A stretch of DNA of 40,952 nt from Thermoplasmata archaeon (GCA_021787125.1 JAJYMI010000092.1:1-40952); one strand, 5' to 3'. Counted from the stretch's first letter, positions 1 through 8,281 are shown. Numbers and translations: made by a program. Notes: generated by a model from the sequence alone, not told the origin.

Positions 1-1
1 T

Positions 2-382
2 GATCTCTCCGTAGAGGTTTACATTTCAGAATTCCTCAAGATCAGGAGATCGGTGCACTTCGTCCACGACATGTCTGAAGGAGGGCTCTCGAGGGCCCTC
101 AGCGAGATCTCCGAGATGTCGCAGTCTGGGTTCAATGTAAAGTCTGTGGATATGGAAACAGTGACATCAAGGAGTGTCAGAGAATATGGACCGAGAATAT
201 TCTCGTCCAGTTCTTCCGGTTCTCTAGTTGTATCAGTCGATCACGAGAGAAAGAAACAGTTCGAGAAAATTGCCAAGGACAATTCTTGGCCCATCTTCGA
301 AATTGAAAAGAGAGCCAGGGGCGTGACTCTCGATGGCAAGAGATACGATTCAGAGGACAGCATTTTGGATTTCCTGCAGTAA
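2..382 (+). CDS. PurL/AIR-synthase-like protein, C-terminal fragment (5' end outside window)
   Basis: The reading frame is open from the left edge to a TAA at 380-382, so only the last 126 residues are visible. The segment HDMSEGGLSRAL (about residues 20-31) matches the glycine-rich C-terminal domain motif of the PurM/PurL/HypE/SelD/ThiL ATP-binding superfamily. The form HDxSxGGL is closer to PurL (FGAM synthase II) than to HypE, which usually has DxTRGG. The following stretch, an F-S-S-S-S-S-G strand then a V-V-S-V strand, resembles the PurL tail. In PurL this domain helps convert FGAR to FGAM in purine synthesis. The start and the nucleotide-binding domain cannot be seen, so assignment to PurL rather than a paralogue is an inference. 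Confidence 0.6.
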   Translation, partial: DLSVEVYISEFLKIRRSVHFVHDMSEGGLSRALSEISEMSQSGFNVKSVDMETVTSRSVREYGPRIFSSSSSGSLVVSVDHERKKQFEKIAKDNSWPIFEIEKRARGVTLDGKRYDSEDSILDFLQ

Positions 383-442
383 CTGTCTTTTGTCAGCGGC
401 GCCAAGCACTATACTGTATTCTAAATGATAGACGCTAACTAA

Positions 443-448
443 TTTATA
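443..448 (+). promoter_or_regulatory. TATA box, leaderless promoter of the MBL-fold gene
   Basis: The box TTTATA lies 23-28 nt before the GTG at 471. No SD-like purine run lies between them, so transcription should begin at or next to the start codon. This pattern recurs at most isolated genes of the window. Confidence 0.6.
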
Positions 449-470
449 CAAACGTTCAATTAACAGAGCT

Positions 471-1298
471 GTGAAGATAGACGGATTTGAACTGTTTCTT
501 GCTAGCGATGGCACATTCAAACTTGATGGAGGTGCCATGTTTGGCATAGTTCCAAAGCCCGTGTGGGAAAAGTACTTTAAATCTGACGAAAAAAACAAGA
601 TCACGCTGGGAACAAACGTCCTTGTGATAAGAAACGGCAAGAATGTGGCGCTTGTCGATCTGGGGATGGGAAACAAGTTCGATAAACGACTAGAGGAAAT
701 TTACGAGATAAAACGATCAAAGAACCTCCTGCAGGACCTGAGTGACAAAGGAGTAGAACGGAGTGACGTGACTCACGTCTTCATCACCCACGGTCACCTA
801 GATCACACCGGATGGGCGACGTCCTACAACCACGAAAAAATCGAGCCATCTTTTCCAAACGCGAAATACTACATGCAAGCCGATACCTGGAAGGAAATAA
901 AGGAACCAAACCAGAAAACTAAACCAAATTACAACTACTTGAATTTTGAAAATCTAGAAGATCGACTGGAGCTTCTAAACGGAGACGAGGAGATTTTACC
1001 AGGAATTCAACTGATAAAATCAGGAGGACACACCAAGGGGCATCAAATGGTGTTGCTGAGAGTAGGTAACAAGACCTTCATCTATTTCGGGGACCTTATA
1101 CCAACATCTGCACACATCAAGCCGGCCTACGTAATGGCTTATGACCTTTATCCGATGGACACATTCACCAAGAAGATCGAGATTCTTGAAAAAGCGTTCG
1201 AGGAGCAGTGGACTCTCTTCTTTGAACACGATCCAGTGACTCCCACTGCACAGCTAACGGACGTCGAAAGCTACAGTCTGAAGAGAGTTACCATCTAG
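471..1298 (+). CDS. MBL-fold metallo-hydrolase, lactonase-like
   Basis: This 275-aa protein is a metallo-beta-lactamase-fold hydrolase. The two-metal site is complete: HGHLDH supplies His107, His109, Asp111 and His112, GGHTKGH supplies His187 (and His191), YFGD supplies Asp208, and FEHD supplies His253. The order and spacing match the AHL-lactonase/AiiA-like and related hydrolase branch, which opens lactones or cleaves esters. The true substrate cannot be read from the sequence. The GTG at 471 is preferred because a TATA box sits about 25 nt upstream. The gene converges on the acyl-CoA dehydrogenase gene and the two stop codons share bases in one CTAG. No signal peptide is visible, so a cytoplasmic location is likely. 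Confidence 0.85.
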   Translation: MKIDGFELFLASDGTFKLDGGAMFGIVPKPVWEKYFKSDEKNKITLGTNVLVIRNGKNVALVDLGMGNKFDKRLEEIYEIKRSKNLLQDLSDKGVERSDVTHVFITHGHLDHTGWATSYNHEKIEPSFPNAKYYMQADTWKEIKEPNQKTKPNYNYLNFENLEDRLELLNGDEEILPGIQLIKSGGHTKGHQMVLLRVGNKTFIYFGDLIPTSAHIKPAYVMAYDLYPMDTFTKKIEILEKAFEEQWTLFFEHDPVTPTAQLTDVESYSLKRVTI

Positions 1299-2428
1299 AA
1301 CTTCGGGCCGCCGATCTTGAGTATCTCACGGGCGATAATCAGTCTCTGTATCTCGTTAGTGCCCTCATAGATCTGAGTTATCTTTGCTTCCCTGTATCTC
1401 CTCTCTGTGGGATACTCTTGTGACATGGCCCGATGGCCCAGGATCTCCACGGCATCGGACGTTATCTTCACTGCAGAATCACCTGCCTGAAGCTTAGATA
1501 GGGAGCTCAACAGAGTTGTGTCCCTTCCGGCCTCTACAAGTCCTATAGATTCGTTGTATTTTGATACAGAAGAATGAAGCATGTTGATCATGTCTGCAAG
1601 CTTGAACATCGCCCCTTCCTTTCGGTTGATCTTGAAATCATTGCCGTAATTAATGACGTCCCTGATTGCTCCTTCGGAAATTCCTATTGCCTGAGAGGCT
1701 ATACCTATCCTCCCAACGTTCAGGGTATCCATCTCAATCTTGAATCCTTCGTTGAGTTCTCCGACCATCTGTTCTTCTCCAACTTCCACGTCATCCATCA
1801 GGACTTCGGTAGTACTGGTTCCCCGTATTCCCATCTTCTTGAACTCATTGCCTACGGAAAGTCCGCTCATCTCTTTGTCCAGCGCGAATAGCGTTATACC
1901 GTGATGTTTCTTTTCCGGAGAGGTCACTGCAGATGCGAGGAAGAATTTGGCCTCTCCTCCATTGGTGATGAACGTTTTCCCCCCATTTATTATGTATCCG
2001 TCTCCCTTCCTGATAGCTGTCGTCTTTATACCCGCAGCATCAGAACCTGCTCCTGGTTCTGTTATCGCTAGCGCCCCAATTGTGCCTCTGGCGATTCTCG
2101 AGAGATATTTCTTCTTGAGCGGCTCAGAACCGTACTTGAGGATCGGCTCGCCAAACAGCGAGACGGTCACATCCGGAATGAGCGAAGTAGAAGCGCACTC
2201 TCTTGAGATTATCCTGATGCTCTCCATCAGGGCAGAGAGCGAGAATCCAAGGCCACCATATTCCTTTGGGATGTACGTTGAGAAGACTCCAATCCGTCCC
2301 ATCTCGTCTATGAGGTCGGTAGGAAAAGAGGAGCTTTCATCAATTTCCGAGGCTCGATCCCTGACCTTTGAAGAAGCAAAATTTTCAACCCGTTTCAATA
2401 TTTCTTGCTCAGGAATTCCTAGGTTCAT
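1295..2428 (-). CDS. Acyl-CoA dehydrogenase
   Basis: This 377-aa flavoprotein has the normal length for an acyl-CoA dehydrogenase, which oxidises acyl-CoA thioesters to trans-2-enoyl-CoA with FAD and passes electrons to ETF. Signature 1 is present as ITEPGAGSDAAG. The C-terminal signature QIYEGTNEIQRL carries the glutamate (YEG) that acts as catalytic base in short- and medium-chain enzymes. The usual all-alpha, beta-barrel, all-alpha order fits. Chain-length specificity cannot be told. The ATG at 2428 is supported by an AT-rich box 24-30 nt upstream. The gene is divergent from xerA across 90 bp. No ETF or thiolase genes lie beside it; a degraded crotonase-like gene occurs far away at 40.2 kb. 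Confidence 0.92.
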   Translation of the reverse strand: MNLGIPEQEILKRVENFASSKVRDRASEIDESSSFPTDLIDEMGRIGVFSTYIPKEYGGLGFSLSALMESIRIISRECASTSLIPDVTVSLFGEPILKYGSEPLKKKYLSRIARGTIGALAITEPGAGSDAAGIKTTAIRKGDGYIINGGKTFITNGGEAKFFLASAVTSPEKKHHGITLFALDKEMSGLSVGNEFKKMGIRGTSTTEVLMDDVEVGEEQMVGELNEGFKIEMDTLNVGRIGIASQAIGISEGAIRDVINYGNDFKINRKEGAMFKLADMINMLHSSVSKYNESIGLVEAGRDTTLLSSLSKLQAGDSAVKITSDAVEILGHRAMSQEYPTERRYREAKITQIYEGTNEIQRLIIAREILKIGGPKF

Positions 2429-2451
2429 TCATTTCTGTATTAGGCTAAGAA

Positions 2452-2458
2452 AATTAAA
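2452..2458 (-). promoter_or_regulatory. AT-rich TATA box of the acyl-CoA dehydrogenase gene
   Basis: On the minus strand the motif TTTAATT lies 24-30 nt before the ATG at 2428, with no SD between. It shares a 90-bp divergent intergenic region with the xerA promoter. Confidence 0.5.
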
Positions 2459-2488
2459 TTTCGCTATTCTGCGAAATCTGACAAAAGT

Positions 2489-2496
2489 CTTATATT
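2489..2496 (+). promoter_or_regulatory. TATA box of xerA
   Basis: CTTATATT lies 23-30 nt before the ATG at 2519, and there is no SD. This is consistent with a leaderless xerA transcript. A second AT-rich run (GTATATATTC) lies closer to the start but is too near to position a start site upstream of the ATG. Confidence 0.55.
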
Positions 2497-2518
2497 TGTC
2501 TTATGTATATATTCAAAA

Positions 2519-3382
2519 ATGAGCGAAATGATCTCTGAACAATTGGACAACGGAGTGACAGACAACTTTCGGAATAGGTTATATGCTAATGGGAAGAGCA
2601 GGAACACGGTCAAAATGTATGGATACATTGTTGATCAGTTCTTGGAGTTTGTTAAATTTGATAAGAGCTCCATTACTGCAGATAATATCGAGGCTTTCAA
2701 AGAGTATCTATCTATCGAGAAAGGGTACTCCAAATCAACAATATACCTCTATATAAGAGCACTTCAATCATTTCTCTTGTACCTGGGTCTTGAAAATCTT
2801 GGTCATCTTAAGGCCCCAAAGCGACCCCAAAAGGTTCCTAACTACCTAATGAATGACGAGGTCACTGCAATAATAACGAACTGCAGGAACTTGAAGGAAC
2901 GCCTGGTAGTGAAGCTCCTAGTGTATACGGGAATCAGAGTATCTGAACTGTGCTCCATAAGAGTACAGGACATAGACATCAATAGCAAGACTCTGAAGAT
3001 ACGAAATGGGAAGGGTGACAAGGACAGGCTGGTGGTTTTCAGCGACAAAGTAGTTTCAGATTTAAGGCTGTACATCATGGAGATGAAAGATAGTAAGGGA
3101 AGGACCGACTTTCTCTTCCCGACATCCAAGAGTAAGAGGGTCTCACCAGTAACGATAGAACGCGTCGTTAGAAACATCGTTAAGAGATCAGGCATACCAA
3201 AGAAAGTCACTCCGCACACTTTCAGGCACACCTTTGCCACATCGCTACTCAGGAATGGCGCAGATCTGAGAATCATACAGCTTCTGCTAGGTCACTCGAG
3301 TATCAGTACTACTCAGATTTACACGCATATGGATGACAGAGCACTCAAAATGGGTTATGAAAAATTCATTCCTAGCTACTGA
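2519..3382 (+). CDS. xerA: Tyrosine recombinase XerA
   Basis: This 287-aa tyrosine site-specific recombinase has the archaeal XerA length and layout: an N-terminal SAM-like DNA-binding domain (about 10-95) and a C-terminal catalytic domain. All catalytic residues are present: Arg140 (TGIRVSEL), Lys165 (NGKGDK), His233 and Arg236 (PHTFRHTFA), His259 (LLGHSS) and the nucleophile Tyr268 (IYTH). In archaea XerA resolves chromosome dimers at a dif site. No integrase partners, att-like repeats or other phage genes flank it, so a housekeeping role is more likely than a mobile element. I could not pick out a convincing dif site in the adjacent spacers. Confidence 0.92.
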   Translation: MSEMISEQLDNGVTDNFRNRLYANGKSRNTVKMYGYIVDQFLEFVKFDKSSITADNIEAFKEYLSIEKGYSKSTIYLYIRALQSFLLYLGLENLGHLKAPKRPQKVPNYLMNDEVTAIITNCRNLKERLVVKLLVYTGIRVSELCSIRVQDIDINSKTLKIRNGKGDKDRLVVFSDKVVSDLRLYIMEMKDSKGRTDFLFPTSKSKRVSPVTIERVVRNIVKRSGIPKKVTPHTFRHTFATSLLRNGADLRIIQLLLGHSSISTTQIYTHMDDRALKMGYEKFIPSY

Positions 3383-3542
3383 TGTGAACTTTACGGATTG
3401 CGAGAATTGCGAAGACTCTTAGACCTAATCAACAGCTCACTTGCCGTTTCATTTCAAATAGGTATAGAGCAGACATCTCATTTAAACTGAGGATAAAAAC
3501 ATAATAATACCTTTACAACATCCAAAAACAGAGGATCTCATT

Positions 3543-4193
3543 ATGGACAAGAAGGAACAGGTCGCAAGGGAAGCACTTAACTACATATCTGTGGGGAACG
3601 TTGTTGGGCTAGGCTCAGGTACGACTGCTTCCCAATTCATCAAGATACTTGGAACAAGTCCTATCAAGAATAAGATCGTTGGAGTGGCAACATCACTCTC
3701 ATCTGATAAACTGGCAAGAGAGGCGGGGATAAAGACCGTCGATATTGACTCCGTCGACTGGATAGACGTCACGGTGGACGGTGCTGACGAAGTAGATAGT
3801 AATCTCAACATCCTGAAGGGAGGAGGAGGTCAACTCACCAGGGAAAAGAAGGTCAGAAACAAATCGAAGAACTACATTGTGATAATCTCCGACGAAAAGT
3901 TGGTGTCCACGATTCCTGAGAAATTTCCAATTCCGGTGGAGGTACTCCCATTTGGTCACAGGACGACGATGAAGGAAATGGAATCGCTGGGAATGAAGTG
4001 TAAGTTCAGGGGAGATTTTGTGACGGACAATGGAAACCTTATCTGTGACTGTAAACTTCTAGAAAGCTGTGACCTTCAGACACTCGATCAGCAGATTAAA
4101 TCAATTACGGGAGTAGTCGAAACGGGTCTATTCCTTGGAGGAAACAAGACAGTGTTAGTTTCTGACGGCGTGGAAGTCAAAGCAATGAAATAG
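3543..4193 (+). CDS. rpiA: Ribose-5-phosphate isomerase A
   Basis: This 216-aa protein interconverts ribose 5-phosphate and ribulose 5-phosphate and supplies ribose for nucleotides. It shows the phosphate-binding loop GLGSGTT near the N-terminus, the DGADEVD motif, and the KGGGGQLTREK segment that carries the catalytic acid/base region of RpiA. The ATG at 3543 follows a GAGGAT SD-like sequence (3531-3536). An AT-rich stretch near 3500 could serve as the TATA element. The gene ends 11 bp from the end of a convergent winged-helix gene. Length and motifs are normal for the family. Confidence 0.93.
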   Translation: MDKKEQVAREALNYISVGNVVGLGSGTTASQFIKILGTSPIKNKIVGVATSLSSDKLAREAGIKTVDIDSVDWIDVTVDGADEVDSNLNILKGGGGQLTREKKVRNKSKNYIVIISDEKLVSTIPEKFPIPVEVLPFGHRTTMKEMESLGMKCKFRGDFVTDNGNLICDCKLLESCDLQTLDQQIKSITGVVETGLFLGGNKTVLVSDGVEVKAMK

Positions 4194-4204
4194 ATCTCGT
4201 GGAA

Positions 4205-4567
4205 TTAGAGTACCAAGTTCTGAATCTGACCGAGCACATTTTGCATATCAGAAATCTTTCTTCTCTGCTCTTCTTCAAGTTCCTTCACGATCTCATTAAA
4301 CGGTTTAGCTAGTCTGTACCCATGTACTGGTCTTCCCTTGCCCTCTTTCTTGATATCTCTCTTCATAATCCAGCTGTGTTCCTTTAGAATTCTCATTGCG
4401 ATAGAAACTTCTGGTTGTCTAAGGTTGGCATTCTTCTCGATCTCTACTGAGGTGGTTTCCTGTCGTCCCTTCATATATACTAGTGCCTTGGAGACATTCC
4501 TGGGAACGCCCATCTGGATCAACAATCCAGCAAGCTTCTCATCCTCAGCAGTAAAACCATCTATCAT
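4205..4567 (-). CDS. Winged-helix transcriptional regulator (small archaeal type)
   Basis: This 120-aa protein has a winged-helix core (about residues 10-85). An ArsR/TrmB-like segment, TSVEIEKNANLRQPEVSIAM, forms the helix-turn-helix. A K-G-K-G-R-P wing and a charged C-terminal helix follow, probably a dimerisation coiled coil (about 92-118). The R-Q-P-E-V-S-I-A-M pattern resembles a family of small predicted archaeal regulators (COG4738-like, from memory). A longer frame exists, but I chose the ATG at 4567 because a TATAAATA box lies 23-30 nt upstream of it. The gene is divergent from the ribonucleotide reductase gene across 266 bp, so regulation of that gene is possible but unproven. Confidence 0.72.
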   Translation of the reverse strand: MIDGFTAEDEKLAGLLIQMGVPRNVSKALVYMKGRQETTSVEIEKNANLRQPEVSIAMRILKEHSWIMKRDIKKEGKGRPVHGYRLAKPFNEIVKELEEEQRRKISDMQNVLGQIQNLVL

Positions 4568-4589
4568 ACAACTCACAATAAAAATTCTA

Positions 4590-4597
4590 TATTTATA
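4590..4597 (-). promoter_or_regulatory. TATA box of the winged-helix regulator gene
   Basis: On the minus strand TATAAATA lies 23-30 nt before the ATG at 4567. This strong consensus decides the start in favour of the shorter 120-aa protein. Confidence 0.65.
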
Positions 4598-4702
4598 TTT
4601 TATCAAATTTATTTAGCTTATTTTTTATGATTTTCCTCTTTTTTATTTTTCCCAATCAATTTCAATAATCCGTAGAGAACTACCGACGGAAACTGATATC
4701 AT

Positions 4703-4742
4703 GGAATTACTTAGGTCATTTAGGGAGTAATGTATTAATTCC
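4703..4742. repeat. Inverted repeat upstream of the ribonucleotide reductase gene
   Basis: GGAATTA (4703-4709) and TAATTCC (4736-4742) form a perfect 7-bp inverted repeat with a 26-bp spacer. It lies about 90 bp before the reductase start and downstream of the divergent regulator promoter. It could be an operator for either gene. AT-rich DNA gives such repeats by chance fairly often, so confidence is low. Confidence 0.3.
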
Positions 4743-4833
4743 ATCAGGTAATTAAGTCAGGGGATTTGATAAAGACGTATTCACAAAAACCTTTTAGTAC
4801 GTCTATCGTTAGCTACGAAATACAGTGATCTGA

Positions 4834-7155
4834 ATGACCGTTGAGGGTGACGAAGTTTTAAAAGATATTTCTGCTGAAGTTCCTGCCGAGACGCTCGTAA
4901 GGTTCAATAACGATGAACTTAGGGCTAGAGTATTCATTGACAAATACGCAATAAGAGACAACGAGGGCGTTCTGCTCGAGAAAGTACCGGAAGAGATGTG
5001 GAGAAGAGTTGCCAGGGAAATCTCGTCCGTTGAGAGCGAGCCACTTATGGCGGAATGGGAGAACAAATTCTATTGGCTGCTCGAAAATTTCCGAATGGTT
5101 CCGGGAGGAAGAATTCTGTTCGGTGCAGGGCAGGAGAAATTCAAGAGGAGAGCCACTCTGAACAACTGTTACGTTATTCCGATAAAGGAAGACTCTCTCG
5201 AATCGATCTTCGAGTGGACGAAAGAGGCTGCAAGGACTTATTCCCTTGGTGGTGGGGTCGGCACTGACATAAGCGTACTGAGACCGAGGGGGGCGCCCGT
5301 TAACAACGCTGCACTGAAATCCACAGGCAGTGTTTCGTTCATGAACATCATGTCTGAGACCACTGGCACAATCGGTCAGTCGGGCAGACGCGGTGCACTG
5401 ATGATAACTATCAGGGTGGATCATCCGGACGTAATGGACTTCATAAAGGTAAAGAGAGACCTCAATCACGTCAGACACGCAAATATTTCTGTGAAAATTA
5501 CAGACGAATTCATGAAGAAGGTAGAAGATGATGAGGATTTCACACTCCACTATGAGAGCAGTAAAGTGAAGAAAATGGAAAAGGTTGTAAGGGCTAGGGA
5601 GCTCTGGAACGAGCTTATAGACTCTGCAAGGAATTGGGCGGAGCCTGGCCTGATTTTCTGGGATACGATGAGAAAAGAAAGTACATCGGAATACAACGGA
5701 ATGGAAATACTGACTACAAATCCTTGCTCTGAGATTCCTCTGGAAGCCTATGGAGCATGCAATCTGGGGAATGTCAACCTTGCAGTATTTGTAAAGAACC
5801 CATTCGAAAATGCAGAAGTGAATTGGGAGGAGCTTGACAAGGCCGTCAGGTATACCGTACGTTTCCTAGACGACGTGGTGGACTACAACCTGTACAAGCA
5901 TCCGCTAAAGGGTCAGACTGACGAAGCTGGAAAGAGCAGGAGAATTGGAGTTGGCTTCACGGGTCTCGGAGACATGCTCATAAAACTAAAGATAAAGTAC
6001 GATACCCCAGACTCGATAAAATTCGTAGACTCTCTCTTCAAGAGGATAATGGAAGCGATATATGACGAGAGTACAAACATAGCAGCAGAGAAGGGAACTT
6101 TCCCAGCGTTCGATTTGGACAAGCACCTAAAGTCTCCGTTCATTGGCAGACTTAAACCAGAACTCCAGGAGAAGATAAAGAAGAACGGACTCAGGAATGT
6201 CGCACTGATCACGGTACCTCCTGTAGGAAGCGGTTCAGCCCTTGCTGGTACGTCGAGCGGAATAGAACCGGTATTCGCCTTTTCCTATACGAGGAGGAGT
6301 GAGTCGCTTTCAAAACAAACGTTCAAGGTATATCACCCGCTCATACGCGAATACATGGAGCTTTATGGGATAAAGGACGAGAAGGATCTCCCAGAATACT
6401 TTGTGGAGGCACACAAGATCGATCCGATGTTCAGAATCAAGCTACAGGCAGCCATACAGAGGTATGTCGACCACTCCATCTCTTCTACGGTCAACCTCGA
6501 CTCCTCGGTAACGACAGATGAAGTTGGAAAGATATATTTCGAAGCATGGAAGGCCGGGTGTAAGGGTGTGACGGTCTACAGAGAGGGTTCCAGGGAAGGT
6601 ATACTCCTCACCAACGAGGCGGCAAAGAAAAAGGAACACAGGGAATTCGAGAGATCTACAATACTCACCGGAAGGACCATAGTCTTCCCTCTCCTAGAAA
6701 CGGGCAAACTCTACACAACCATAAACTTCGACGAATCTGGAAATCCGGTAGAGATTTTCGTCAATGTCGGCAAGTCAGGATCAGAGGAGAAGGCATATTC
6801 CGAAGCGATCGGTAGACTACTCTCGCTCTATCTCCAGCAGGGAGGAGACATATCCAAGGTCGTCAGAGCGCTCACGGGTATAAAGGGAAAGACGACAACG
6901 TTTGTCGGAGGTGCAAAAATCACATCCGTTCCAGACGGAGTCGCTAAGGCAATCGATATTGCAATGAAGGGTGAGCCCCCGCAGTCCACTCTGGTGGGAC
7001 AAGGAGACTTCCTGGTAACGGCGATTAAGACTGACGAAAAGAAGGAGAAGAAGGAAAAGACGTTCTCTACCTGCCCGAAGTGCAGCAACGATACTCTCGC
7101 GATGGAGAATGGTTGTCTCACCTGCAAGACGTGCGGCTATTCGAAGTGTGAATAG
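4834..7155 (+). CDS. nrdJ: Adenosylcobalamin-dependent ribonucleotide reductase (class II)
   Basis: This 773-aa enzyme reduces ribonucleotides to deoxyribonucleotides using adenosylcobalamin to make the thiyl radical. Visible motifs are Cys112 (NNCYV, a redox cysteine), the Gly-rich LGGGVGTDIS, the active-site NPCSE with radical Cys298 and Glu300, and the partner Cys309 in GACNLG. A TSCPD-type domain occupies about 650-745. The tail (746-773) carries six cysteines (747, 750, 761, 764, 767, 772), combining a zinc-ribbon-like pair set with the C-terminal redox cysteines. No N-terminal ATP cone is apparent. The ATG at 4834 follows GTGAT at 4825-4829. A TATA-like CTTTTAGTA near 4791 would give a short leader. 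No class I or III genes are nearby, so the host needs B12. Confidence 0.95.
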   Translation: MTVEGDEVLKDISAEVPAETLVRFNNDELRARVFIDKYAIRDNEGVLLEKVPEEMWRRVAREISSVESEPLMAEWENKFYWLLENFRMVPGGRILFGAGQEKFKRRATLNNCYVIPIKEDSLESIFEWTKEAARTYSLGGGVGTDISVLRPRGAPVNNAALKSTGSVSFMNIMSETTGTIGQSGRRGALMITIRVDHPDVMDFIKVKRDLNHVRHANISVKITDEFMKKVEDDEDFTLHYESSKVKKMEKVVRARELWNELIDSARNWAEPGLIFWDTMRKESTSEYNGMEILTTNPCSEIPLEAYGACNLGNVNLAVFVKNPFENAEVNWEELDKAVRYTVRFLDDVVDYNLYKHPLKGQTDEAGKSRRIGVGFTGLGDMLIKLKIKYDTPDSIKFVDSLFKRIMEAIYDESTNIAAEKGTFPAFDLDKHLKSPFIGRLKPELQEKIKKNGLRNVALITVPPVGSGSALAGTSSGIEPVFAFSYTRRSESLSKQTFKVYHPLIREYMELYGIKDEKDLPEYFVEAHKIDPMFRIKLQAAIQRYVDHSISSTVNLDSSVTTDEVGKIYFEAWKAGCKGVTVYREGSREGILLTNEAAKKKEHREFERSTILTGRTIVFPLLETGKLYTTINFDESGNPVEIFVNVGKSGSEEKAYSEAIGRLLSLYLQQGGDISKVVRALTGIKGKTTTFVGGAKITSVPDGVAKAIDIAMKGEPPQSTLVGQGDFLVTAIKTDEKKEKKEKTFSTCPKCSNDTLAMENGCLTCKTCGYSKCE

Positions 7156-7185
7156 TCTCAAGAGCTCGAGTGATCTCGTAGTTTC

Positions 7186-7210
7186 TTTCTCCCTATCGGT
7201 AGGAGAGAAA
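7186..7210 (+). terminator. Stem-loop after the ribonucleotide reductase gene
   Basis: TTTCTCCCTA (7186-7195) pairs with TAGG-GAGAAA (7200-7210, with A7204 bulged) around a TCGG loop, giving a 10-bp stem 30 nt after the stop codon. Archaeal termination mostly relies on U-tracts, which are weak here, so this may be a transcript-end or stability element rather than a classical terminator. Confidence 0.4.
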
Positions 7211-7269
7211 TGCCATCGGAAGTAGTGGAATACTGAAAAGCTAATAGTTTGGCGGGCATCTGGAACGCG

Positions 7270-7809
7270 ATGGCGATGGGGGAAGGGTCACGCCCTCTAA
7301 ACAGGACGCTGATGAATGCGATCATTTCATCTGTCATGGCAGTAGCATCCGTGATACTTCTGATACTGTTCTCCTTCACACTCTTCCTTCTTGTGTACAG
7401 CTCTTTCTTTAAGGATCTTCCAGTCAGACCTTACTCCTACTACCTCATAGGTGCAATTGCCGCATCGGCAGCACTCCTCATAATCTCGCTAGTTTTCCTT
7501 TTCAGAAACGTTCAGTCAATATCATTTGAAACCAAGGAGAGATACCTGATACAGCAGGCGGGAGATCGCTCCGAGAAGGTACGCTCGGATGAAGACATAA
7601 TGAAATATCTGGATGACGGTGAAAGGGAGATATATTCCATACTCGTGGACGCGGGAGGAACCGTTCTGCAGAGGGACATCACGAGCATCAAGGGGTATTC
7701 CAAAGCGACCATAACAAGAATACTCAGCAGACTGGAGACGAAGGGGATCGTGGAGAAAATGAGACACGGAACCACAAATCAGATAGTCCTGAAAAGAGTT
7801 TCAAAATAG
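7270..7809 (+). CDS. Membrane-anchored winged-helix protein
   Basis: This is a 179-aa protein by the start chosen here. Two strongly hydrophobic segments lie near residues 15-43 and 55-79. A short linker leads to a C-terminal winged-helix domain (about 108-178) whose recognition part reads GYSKATITRILSRLETKGIV, typical of MarR/COG2512-like regulators. It is likely tethered to the cytoplasmic membrane with the DNA-binding domain inside. A TTG at 7249 in the same frame would add seven residues. I prefer the ATG at 7270 because the AT-rich box CTAATAG lies about 23-29 nt upstream. It sits just after nrdJ and before a SHOCT membrane protein. The regulated genes are unknown. Confidence 0.7.
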   Translation: MAMGEGSRPLNRTLMNAIISSVMAVASVILLILFSFTLFLLVYSSFFKDLPVRPYSYYLIGAIAASAALLIISLVFLFRNVQSISFETKERYLIQQAGDRSEKVRSDEDIMKYLDDGEREIYSILVDAGGTVLQRDITSIKGYSKATITRILSRLETKGIVEKMRHGTTNQIVLKRVSK

Positions 7810-7883
7810 ATTTCACAGAAATGAAACACGTTTCAGCATACATTTAAGAGTTCTTTCAGTCTTGAAGATAGTAGGGTGAAATA

Positions 7884-8261
7884 GTGAGAAATCACATAAT
7901 GAGATTCTTTTGGATCTTCATAGGAATAATAGCCGCCGTAGTGGTGGTCTCGGTAGTGCTCAATGCGCTATTCGTTCACAGCTACTACCCCACAGGAAGC
8001 TATCCCTACTATGGTATGATGGGATACTGGGGAAGCTACGGCCCGTTCTGGGGGTTCGGGGCGCTAATGATGCTCATACCGTTAGCCCTCCTGGTATTGT
8101 TCATACGGTGGATGGTTGGAATCCCGGGAAATCACCACGGTCATGACCACTTTGGCTGGCACGACGGTGATGCGCTGGAAATTCTCAACAGACGCTACGC
8201 CAACGGTTCCATAACGCAAGAAGAATATAACAGAATGAAGGAAGAGATTACCAAAAAGTGA
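7884..8261 (+). CDS. Small membrane protein with C-terminal SHOCT domain
   Basis: This 125-aa protein has an N-terminal transmembrane segment (about 7-30), a Tyr/Gly-rich loop (about 33-57), a second transmembrane segment (about 58-80), a His-rich linker (NHHGHDH, near 83-92) and a C-terminal SHOCT domain (ALEILNRRYANGSITQEEY, about 97-116). SHOCT domains are short oligomerisation modules found at the end of many membrane proteins, and their function is not defined. The histidines could bind metal, but this is speculation. The GTG at 7884 is preferred because AGGGTGA lies 4 nt upstream. An ATG at 7899 is the alternative. A T-rich run follows the gene. Confidence 0.75.
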   Translation: MRNHIMRFFWIFIGIIAAVVVVSVVLNALFVHSYYPTGSYPYYGMMGYWGSYGPFWGFGALMMLIPLALLVLFIRWMVGIPGNHHGHDHFGWHDGDALEILNRRYANGSITQEEYNRMKEEITKK

Positions 8262-8281
8262 CCGGCTACACTCCCTCTCTC

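Noticed and set aside
350-676. Minus-strand open frame over the start of the MBL-fold gene
   Set aside because: It lies antisense to a strongly supported enzyme and has no promoter or family features.
1574-2522. Plus-strand frames across the acyl-CoA dehydrogenase gene
   Set aside because: They are the antisense of a full-length enzyme with both family signatures; the composition is that of a shadow frame.
2429-3542. XerA as part of an integrated mobile element
   Set aside because: No att-like repeats, other phage or plasmid genes or insertion boundaries are visible; length and motifs match the chromosomal dimer-resolution recombinase.
4617-4660. T-rich stretch as a terminator
   Set aside because: No plus-strand gene ends upstream of it; the nearest gene is transcribed the other way and starts there.
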